From: Gemmatimonadota bacterium
Lineage (GTDB): Bacteria > Gemmatimonadota > Gemmatimonadetes > Gemmatimonadales > Gemmatimonadaceae
Assembly (NCBI GenBank): GCA_029884515.1
Contig: JAOUHR010000148.1
Location: 1-5,684 of the forward strand
Length of the DNA: 5,684 bases
Direction: 5' to 3'
Shown: positions 1 through 4,577 of the stretch, in pieces
Position numbering within the stretch: position 1 is the stretch's first letter
Layout of the letters: every line of letters starts with the position of its first letter
Position numbers and translations under genes: made by a program
Notes under the pieces: model-generated
What the model was told of the DNA's origin: nothing
The model's input: only the letters and a program-made list of their open reading frames with translations
Database searches by the model: none

Positions 1-163
1 GCGAGCCGTCGGGGAGCGTGACCGCCTTCCTCGCGAGCCCCGACCGCCAGCGCTCGAAGCCGTACGCGGCCGCGGTCGTGCGTGCCGGCGCGACATAGAC
101 GCAGCCCACGAGACACAGGCCCAGCATCACGAGCCCGCCCAGCATGTACCGCAGGTGGCGCAT
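1..163 (-). CDS. N-terminus of a putative lipoprotein/anchored alpha/beta hydrolase (partial)
   Basis: Only the first 54 codons lie in the window; the reading frame is open to the left edge. The ATG at 163-161 is preceded by GGAGG four bases upstream, which supports this start. The protein opens with a short basic n-region (MRHLR) and a hydrophobic stretch to about residue 20, followed by L-V-G-C at residues 18-21. This fits a signal-peptidase II lipobox, so a lipoprotein is likely, although a plain membrane anchor is possible. The following segment, with FERWRSGL near residues 36-43 and then KAVTLPDG, resembles the lead-in to alpha/beta hydrolases, where an ExxRAGL-like helix precedes the first strand and a substrate-entry DG turn. 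That family call is inference from a short motif; no catalytic residue is visible. It lies 77 bp downstream of the kgtP-like gene on the same strand and has its own ribosome binding site. Confidence 0.6.
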   Translation of the reverse strand, partial: MRHLRYMLGGLVMLGLCLVGCVYVAPARTTAAAYGFERWRSGLARKAVTLPDGS

Positions 164-167
164 CGAT

Positions 168-172
168 CCTCC
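168..172 (-). promoter_or_regulatory. Shine-Dalgarno for the left-edge lipoprotein gene
   Basis: The minus strand reads GGAGG, then ATCG, then the ATG at 163. The spacing of four bases is slightly short, but the motif is perfect and fixes the start codon. It lies about ten bases past the base of the hairpin at 182-205. Confidence 0.65.
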
Positions 173-181
173 GAGGGTCGG

Positions 182-205
182 CCGCCGGGCGACAGCGCCC
201 GGCGG
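182..205 (-). terminator. Strong GC hairpin after kgtP-like gene (terminator-like, no U tract)
   Basis: A perfect 10-bp inverted repeat, CCGCCGGGCG and CGCCCGGCGG, encloses a 4-nt loop (ACAG). It lies 36 bp past the stop of the transporter gene and just before the Shine-Dalgarno of the next gene. Neither strand has a run of T after the stem, so it is not a classical intrinsic terminator. It may be a U-less terminator, an RNA 3'-end stabiliser, or an attenuating structure in the leader of the downstream gene. Confidence 0.5.
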
Positions 206-240
206 AAAGGTAGCGCCGGTGCATGAGCGCCACGACCTCC

Positions 241-1617
241 TCAATCCTCGACGATCTTCGAGTGCCGCTTGGTGTCCGGCATGAACACGTACACGAGCAG
301 TGAGCAGGCGATGATCGCCGTCGCGTACCAGTAGAACCAGCGCTCGTGGCCATACTCCTTGAGCGCCAGGGCTACGTACTCGGCCGTACCGCCGAAGAGC
401 GAGACCGCGATCGCGTAGGGCAGGGCGACCCCGAGCGCACGGACTTCCGTGGGGAAGAGCTCGGCCTTCACGACGGCGTTGATGGAGGTGTAGCAGGAGA
501 CCGCGAGGAGCGCACCCGTCAGCATCAGGAACGCCGTGAGCGGTGACGCGGCGGTCTCGAGCGCGATCAGCAGGGGCACGGTGCCGGCGGTCCCCAGCAC
601 GCCGAAGGTGATGAGGATCGGACGGCGGCCGATGCGGTCGGAGAGCGCGCCGAACAGCGGCTGCACGCACATGAAGACCACGAGCGTCGCCGCGTTCACC
701 TGCGACGCGAGGGCCTTGCTGAAGCCGGTGGTGTTGACGAGGAACTTCTGCGCGTAGGTCGTGAAGACGTAGAACGAGAGTGCGCCGCCCGCGGTGAGGC
801 CGAACACCATCGCCACGGCCCGCTTGTGCTGGAGGAGGCCGCGGATGGTGGCAGCAGCGCTCGCGTGCGGCCGACCGGTGTTGGGGCCGAAGGCGTCGGT
901 CGTGCCCAGTGCCTGCGCCCGTTGGAAGCTGGCGGTCTCGTCGAGCGACCGGCGGAGCCAGATCGCGACCACCGCCAACGCCGCGCCGAACACGAAGGGG
1001 ATCCGCCATCCCCAGGCATGGAGCTCGTCGTCGGTGAGCAGCGCCTGCAGCGCCAGCAGCACCACGAGCGCGAGCAACTGGCCGAGGATGAGCGTGACGT
1101 ACTGGAAGCTCGAGAAGAACCCGCGACGCCGGCGGCCCGCCCGTTCGCTCAAGTAGGTGGCACTCGCGCCGTACTCCCCGCCCACGCTGATGCCCTGGAG
1201 CAGCCGGGCGAGCAGGAGCAGGGCTGGGGCGGCCAGCCCGATGGTGCCGTAGGTGGGCGTGACCGCGATGAGCAGCGACCCGCCGCACATGAGGAGCACC
1301 GATGCCATCAGCGCCTTCCGGCGGCCATGGCGGTCGGCGTACCGCCCGAGCATCCAGCCGCCGAGCGGGCGCATGAAGAACCCCACCGCGAACACCGCGG
1401 CCGCGCTCATCAGCTGAGCCGTGTCGCTCCCGGAGGGGAAGAACGAACTGGCGAAGTAGAGGGCGAACGCCGAGTAGGTGTACCAATCGTACCACTCGAC
1501 CAGGTTGCCGACCGAGCCGCCGAAGATGGCGCGGATCCGCTGGCGCGTCTCCTCGCGCGAATCGACGCGGTCCGGCGTCCCTGGCTGCGCCGCGGCGGAT
1601 GGGGGGGAAATCGTCAT
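241..1617 (-). CDS. kgtP: KgtP-like alpha-ketoglutarate/dicarboxylate:H+ symporter (MFS, MHS family)
   Basis: Inner-membrane secondary transporter of 458 residues, expected to import alpha-ketoglutarate or a related organic acid with protons. The sequence tracks E. coli KgtP (432 aa, recalled from memory) over nearly its whole length. Shared landmarks are GNLVEWYDWY (residues 37-46), MRPLGGWMLGRYADRHGRRK (82-101, the MFS signature loop), LLARLLQGISVGGEYGASAT (135-154), SFQYVTLILGQLLAL (170-184), WGWRIPF (202-208), LDET (225-228), QPLFGALSDRIGRR (319-332, the second-half signature loop), KAELFP (384-389), VRALGV (392-397) and FGGTAEYVAL (408-417). The start at 1617 was chosen because KgtP similarity begins near residue 25 and the upstream in-frame codons are low-complexity, Arg-rich and overlap the divergent gene. 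No Shine-Dalgarno precedes it. Oddities are an N-terminal extension of roughly 20 residues and a longer central cytoplasmic loop (about 235-258). The exact substrate is inferred; another organic acid or an osmolyte is possible. Confidence 0.9.
   Translation of the reverse strand: MTISPPSAAAQPGTPDRVDSREETRQRIRAIFGGSVGNLVEWYDWYTYSAFALYFASSFFPSGSDTAQLMSAAAVFAVGFFMRPLGGWMLGRYADRHGRRKALMASVLLMCGGSLLIAVTPTYGTIGLAAPALLLLARLLQGISVGGEYGASATYLSERAGRRRRGFFSSFQYVTLILGQLLALVVLLALQALLTDDELHAWGWRIPFVFGAALAVVAIWLRRSLDETASFQRAQALGTTDAFGPNTGRPHASAAATIRGLLQHKRAVAMVFGLTAGGALSFYVFTTYAQKFLVNTTGFSKALASQVNAATLVVFMCVQPLFGALSDRIGRRPILITFGVLGTAGTVPLLIALETAASPLTAFLMLTGALLAVSCYTSINAVVKAELFPTEVRALGVALPYAIAVSLFGGTAEYVALALKEYGHERWFYWYATAIIACSLLVYVFMPDTKRHSKIVED
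1601..1607. repeat. G7/C7 homopolymer at codons 4-6 of the kgtP-like gene
   Basis: Seven consecutive G on the plus strand (C on the coding strand) lie within the first six codons of the transporter. The tract is short for a phase-variable repeat, but slippage here would shift frame immediately after the start codon. Confidence 0.6.
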
Positions 1618-1626
1618 GGGCGTCGA

Positions 1627-1691
1627 AACTACCGGGTGGCGCGCGGCGCGTAAGCACCTCCCTTGACGCCGACCCTCGTCCGTCGGTAGTT
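1627..1691. promoter_or_regulatory. Mirrored CGGTAGTT elements in the divergent start region
   Basis: AACTACCG at 1627-1634 and CGGTAGTT at 1684-1691 form a perfect 8-bp inverted repeat with 49 bp between the arms. Read in the direction of each flanking gene, both say CGGTAGTT followed within about ten bases by an ATG: nine bases between the arm and the ATG at 1617, eight between the arm and the ATG at 1700. This could be a pair of -10-like elements or half-sites for a shared regulator. A chance repeat of this length is not excluded. Confidence 0.35.
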
Positions 1692-1692
1692 G
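1663..1692 (+). promoter_or_regulatory. Possible promoter for the alkD-like/VOC pair
   Basis: TTGACG at 1663-1668 matches five of six bases of the sigma-70 -35 box. A weak -10 candidate lies 17-18 bp downstream, GTAGTT at 1686-1691 or TAGTTG at 1687-1692. Transcription would begin close to the ATG at 1694 or 1700, so the message would be nearly leaderless. That agrees with the absence of a Shine-Dalgarno here. The -10 is poor, so this is tentative. Confidence 0.3.
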
Positions 1693-1693
1693 A

Positions 1694-2464
1694 ATGACGA
1701 TGAACGAGACCGAGGAACGCGTCGCCGGCATCCTGCTCCAGCTCGAGCGCCGGGGCAGCGAGCGGAACCGCGCGGGCATGGCGCGCTATGCCATCACGGC
1801 GCCAAAGGTCTTCGGCGTCCCCGCCAAGCGCCTGCACGAGATCGCAACGCGTCTCGGTACCGACCATCCGCTCGCGCTCCTGCTCTGGGAGACCGGCTGG
1901 CACGAGGCGCGGATCCTTGCCGCGCTGGTGGACGACCCGGCGCGCGTCACCGGCCAGCAGATGGAGCGGTGGGCGCGCGACTTCGACAACTGGGCCATCT
2001 GCGACACCTGCTGCATGCGCCTGTTCGACCGCACGCCGCACGCGTGGTGGAAGGCCGAGGTCTGGGGCAAGCGGCGTGCCGAATTCGTGAAGCGGGCCGG
2101 GTTCGCACTGGTCGCGAGCCTGGCGCGGAAAGACCGCGCCTCGCCCGACGCGCCCTTCCTGCTGGCGCTGCGCTGGGTCGAGCGCGAAGCCACCGACGAT
2201 CGGAACTTCGTGCGTAAGGCCGTGAACTGGGCGCTGCGGGCGATCGGTGAACGGAACACGCGGCTGAGTGCGGCGGCGCGCACGGTGGCGGCGTCGCTCG
2301 CGACATCGACGGACCGGACGGCGCGCTGGATCGGGAGGGACGCCCTGCGGCAGTTTGGGACCCCGGCCTCGAGGGCCCGCGTCGCCCGCGCGATGCAGGC
2401 GGCTGCCAAGGGACGCGCCCCCCGAAGGCGCGCGCGCGCCGCACCCAGGGGACCACGCCGATGA
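1694..2464 (+). CDS. DNA alkylation repair protein, AlkD-like DNA glycosylase
   Basis: Cytoplasmic DNA-repair enzyme of 256 residues, expected to excise alkylated purines such as N3- and N7-alkyl bases. The fold is an all-helical ALK/HEAT-like repeat solenoid. In B. cereus AlkD, Trp109, Asp113 and Trp187 are the key active-site residues (from memory). Here FDNWAICD supplies W100 and D104 with the same four-residue spacing, and KAVNWALR supplies W179 in the context equivalent to Trp187. YAITAPKVFGVPAKRLHEIA (32-51) and ALLLWETGWHEARILAALVDDP (61-82) match the family's N-terminal repeats. From about residue 239 the protein ends in an Arg/Ala/Pro-rich basic tail beyond the usual fold, which may help bind DNA. 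An alternative start is the ATG at 1700 (MNETEE); neither has a Shine-Dalgarno. The stop overlaps the start of the VOC gene by four bases, so the two are probably translationally coupled. AlkC and other paralogous subfamilies cannot be separated with certainty. Confidence 0.88.
   Translation: MTMNETEERVAGILLQLERRGSERNRAGMARYAITAPKVFGVPAKRLHEIATRLGTDHPLALLLWETGWHEARILAALVDDPARVTGQQMERWARDFDNWAICDTCCMRLFDRTPHAWWKAEVWGKRRAEFVKRAGFALVASLARKDRASPDAPFLLALRWVEREATDDRNFVRKAVNWALRAIGERNTRLSAAARTVAASLATSTDRTARWIGRDALRQFGTPASRARVARAMQAAAKGRAPRRRARAAPRGPRR
2428..2439. repeat. (GC)6 dinucleotide tract in the alkD-like basic tail
   Basis: Twelve bases of strict GC alternation encode part of the Arg/Ala-rich C-terminal tail. 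A C6 run lies just before it at 2418-2423. Such tracts can slip during replication and can adopt Z-DNA; here a shift would affect only the tail and the coupling stop codon. Confidence 0.6.
2447..2452 (+). promoter_or_regulatory. Shine-Dalgarno-like AGGGGA for the VOC gene
   Basis: AGGGGA ends eight bases before the ATG at 2461, inside the final codons of the upstream gene. It supports ATG 2461 as the true start, and hence the 4-nt overlap. Confidence 0.5.
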
Positions 2465-3231
2465 CCTCCGGCATCCGGCCCACGGGCGACTTCTGCTGGA
2501 TCAACATGATCACCCCGCAGCCCGACGCGGCGCGCGCCTTCTTCGCGGCGCTCCTCGGCTGGACCTACGCCGACATGCCGGGGATGGGCCACGTGATCCG
2601 GTGTGAGGGGCATGACCTCGGAGGCCTCTTCGACCAGCAGCACCCGAACACGCCGCCGGGGACGCGTGCCTACATCGGGGTGATGCTCAAGGTGGACGAT
2701 GCCGACACCACCTGCGAACGCATCAGGGCGCTCGGCGGCACCCACAAGCCCCCATTCCACATCGGCGACCGCGGGCGCATGGCCGTCTGCTTCGATCCCA
2801 CCGGCGGCGAGTTCGACCTCTGGCAGCCCGGCACCGGCACGGGCTTCACGGTCGACTCGGGCAAGCATGGCGCTCCCAGCTGGTTCGAGGCGCTCACCAC
2901 GGACGTGGCGCGCGCGAAGACGTTCTACGAGAAGCTCTTCGGCTGGACGAGCGACACGATGCAGATGCCCGGCTTCTCCTACACGAGCTTCAAGCTCGGC
3001 GAGACATGGGTCGCCGGCATGATGGCGATCACACCCGAGATGGGCGCGATGCACTCGCACTGGGGCGTCTACTTCACGTCGCGCGACGTGGACGCGAGTG
3101 CCCAGCTCGCCGAGCGACTCGGCGCGACGCTCTGCGTGCCGCCCCGCGACATCCCGGGCGTCGGCCGCTTCTGCGGGGTGATCTCGCCGCAGGGCGTCAG
3201 CTTCTACCTCATGACATACGCGATGCGCTGA
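2461..3231 (+). CDS. Two-domain VOC (glyoxalase/bleomycin-resistance fold) family protein
   Basis: Cytoplasmic 256-residue protein made of two tandem vicinal-oxygen-chelate domains, the layout of the CFP-30B-like VOC proteins (M. tuberculosis 27-kDa antigen group, recalled from memory). Domain 1 spans about residues 10-125: FCWINMITPQPDAARAFFA (11-29), LLGW (31-34), then KVDDADTTCERIRALGG (77-93) and the closing DPTGGEFDLWQPG (112-124). Domain 2 spans about 139-253 and repeats the pattern: SWFEALTTDVARAKTFYEKL (140-159), FGW (160-162), then SRDVDASAQLAERLGA (207-222) and a closing SPQGVSFYLM (242-251). The glyoxalase I metal ligands (His, Glu, His, Glu) are not evident at their expected places, so no lactoylglutathione lyase activity is claimed. 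It may bind or detoxify a small molecule. ATG 2461 overlaps the stop of the alkD-like gene (ATGA). The shared operon suggests, but does not prove, a role in reactive-compound stress. Confidence 0.88.
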   Translation: MTSGIRPTGDFCWINMITPQPDAARAFFAALLGWTYADMPGMGHVIRCEGHDLGGLFDQQHPNTPPGTRAYIGVMLKVDDADTTCERIRALGGTHKPPFHIGDRGRMAVCFDPTGGEFDLWQPGTGTGFTVDSGKHGAPSWFEALTTDVARAKTFYEKLFGWTSDTMQMPGFSYTSFKLGETWVAGMMAITPEMGAMHSHWGVYFTSRDVDASAQLAERLGATLCVPPRDIPGVGRFCGVISPQGVSFYLMTYAMR

Positions 3232-3246
3232 CTGCACCTCGCGGGC

Positions 3247-3263
3247 GCCGCGCTCAGCGCGGC
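3247..3263. terminator. Hairpin at convergent junction, loop is the amidohydrolase stop codon
   Basis: GCCGCGC and GCGCGGC form a perfect 7-bp stem around a 3-nt loop. The loop (TCA on the plus strand) is exactly the TGA stop of the minus-strand amidohydrolase. The stem starts 16 bp past the stop of the VOC gene. With only 22 bp between the convergent genes, this is the only visible structure that could serve as a bidirectional transcription end. It lacks a U tract on both sides. Confidence 0.35.
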
Positions 3264-4468
3264 CAGTCCGCCTGGGGCAGCCCGGCCGTGATCCGGAGCG
3301 CGTTCCCGAAGTAGACCTTCTTCAGCACCGAGTCGGGCAGGTCGATGCCGTACAGTTTCCACGTCGCGTGGTAGTCGCGGTAGTAGTCGAAGTAGTCATC
3401 CCGCGTCTCGAACACGCGCCAGTAGTACGGATACTCCTCGGGCTGGAACGAGTCCTTCCCGAAGAGGATGCGGTCCTGGTACTTCACGAAGAAGTCGTGC
3501 GCGGTGCGCGGCTGCCGTCCGATGTCGTAGAGCACGGCGCCGACCTCGGTGAGGAGGTTCGGCATCTCGTCCATCATCTTGCCGAGCCGGCCGAGATCGT
3601 TCGCGTGCCAGCCCATGTGCGCGATCACGAAGGTCGTCTTCGGGTTGCGGCGGAGCATGTTGTCGCGCTCCATCATCAACTCCTCGAAGCTCGGGTTCTG
3701 GTCGGCGGGGTAGCGCCGGTTGGGGAAGAGCGCGAGCTCGAGCCACCGCTCGTTGGTGAAGTCGATCGGTTTCCAGAACTCCTGCGGATCGGCCGTGTGG
3801 ATGAAGACCGGCAGGTTGAGTCGCGCGCAGGCGGCCCAGACCGCGTCGAGGGCCGGGTCATCGATGCGGAGGCGCGTGCCATCGGCCTTCGTGGTGTTGA
3901 GGCCGAGCCCCTTGCCGATCTCACCGACTCCCACGGCGCCGGCCGCCTTGTCCGCCTCGAGCTGTGCGATCGCCTTCTCCGCCCACCCAGGCCCCACGCC
4001 TCGGAAGCTGATCCCCGCGAGGAGCCGCACGCGGTCCTTCATGCGCGGGGACGCGGCGATCAGCGCGGCCTGTCGCTGCAGCGCGTCGCCGGAGGCGTTG
4101 TTCGCGGCGACGATCACGCGGATGTTGAGTGCATCCAGCGCGTCGCCCAACTCAGTGAGGCCCTCGGCGGAGTTGAGCTGCTGGAACGGATGTCCGTGAT
4201 AGTCGATCGCGGGGAACTTGGCCTTCGGCACCGCGTGATCCGGCACCACGAGCGTCGAGTGCGGGCGGTAGTCGAGGATGCTCGGCGGCGTCATGGTGGG
4301 CGCCTGGCAGTTGCCGGGGCGCACCTCCGTCATACCGGGCGGGCACGTCTCGCCCGGCTTGATCTGGGCGCCGCGGTTGCCGCCGCCGGGGCCGCCCGGC
4401 TGCGCCTCACAGACGGAGGCGATGGCAAGCGCTGAAAGAAGGAAGGAGACGGGGGCGAGCAGTCGCAT
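3254..4468 (-). CDS. Secreted amidohydrolase-family metal-dependent hydrolase
   Basis: Exported 404-residue protein of the amidohydrolase superfamily, TIM-barrel type resembling the amidohydrolase-2 group (PF04909). Members hydrolyse or decarboxylate small cyclic or carboxylated substrates; the substrate here is unknown. Residues 1-22 look like a Sec signal peptide with probable cleavage after CEA. A Gly/Pro-rich mature N-terminus follows, with a short conserved-looking segment containing C42, C54 and a PPGMTEVRPGNC motif. The barrel carries the expected metal/catalytic set: HxH at H91/H93 (DYHGHP), H224 on a later strand (FIHTADP), H284 (IAHMGWH) and a C-terminal catalytic-type D339 (FGKDSF). 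The glutamate in VGEIGKG (about 181-187) may also contribute. The C-terminal NALRITAG matches the usual family ending. No Shine-Dalgarno precedes the ATG at 4468; the signal peptide supports this start. It lies 109 bp downstream of the S9 peptidase gene on the same strand. Confidence 0.87.
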   Translation of the reverse strand: MRLLAPVSFLLSALAIASVCEAQPGGPGGGNRGAQIKPGETCPPGMTEVRPGNCQAPTMTPPSILDYRPHSTLVVPDHAVPKAKFPAIDYHGHPFQQLNSAEGLTELGDALDALNIRVIVAANNASGDALQRQAALIAASPRMKDRVRLLAGISFRGVGPGWAEKAIAQLEADKAAGAVGVGEIGKGLGLNTTKADGTRLRIDDPALDAVWAACARLNLPVFIHTADPQEFWKPIDFTNERWLELALFPNRRYPADQNPSFEELMMERDNMLRRNPKTTFVIAHMGWHANDLGRLGKMMDEMPNLLTEVGAVLYDIGRQPRTAHDFFVKYQDRILFGKDSFQPEEYPYYWRVFETRDDYFDYYRDYHATWKLYGIDLPDSVLKKVYFGNALRITAGLPQADWPR

Positions 4469-4513
4469 CGAAGGTCCGGGAAGAAAGGTCTCGAAGTATG
4501 TAGACAGTGACCA

Positions 4514-4535
4514 CGCACCGCGGATGGCCGGTGCG
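4514..4535 (-). other. 7-bp hairpin between peptidase and amidohydrolase genes
   Basis: CGCACCG and CGGTGCG form a perfect 7-bp stem with an 8-nt loop inside the 109-bp gap 4469-4577. No U run follows on the minus strand, so it is a weak terminator or leader-structure candidate. No convincing sigma-70 promoter was found in the rest of the gap; a TACATA sequence read on the minus strand near 4496-4501 is the only -10-like candidate and has no good -35 partner. Confidence 0.3.
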
Positions 4536-4577
4536 GGCCATGTGTGCGGTAAGGCGGCGCGGCCGGCCGTCGCCGTG

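Noticed and set aside
826..1653. A 275-codon plus-strand open frame opposite the kgtP-like gene
   Set aside because: Arg/Glu/Gly-rich shadow of a clear membrane transporter; no start signal or recognisable domain.
1618..1779. A longer 512-residue version of the transporter starting at 1779
   Set aside because: The extra 54 residues are Arg/Ser-rich without KgtP similarity and would overlap the divergent AlkD-like gene by 86 bp.
1786..3237. A 483-codon minus-strand open frame covering both the AlkD-like and VOC genes
   Set aside because: It is antisense to two well-recognised proteins, its translation is Arg/Ala/His-rich with no family resemblance, and long antisense frames are expected in DNA of this composition.
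3340..3440. Repeated gtagt trinucleotide-like words resembling a short tandem repeat
   Set aside because: They arise from clustered Tyr/Asp codons in the amidohydrolase segment DDYFDYYRDYH and have no regular period.
3368..4435. A 355-codon plus-strand open frame opposite the amidohydrolase
   Set aside because: Low-complexity Arg/Val/Glu/His-rich translation antisense to a gene with signal peptide and complete catalytic set; a composition artefact.
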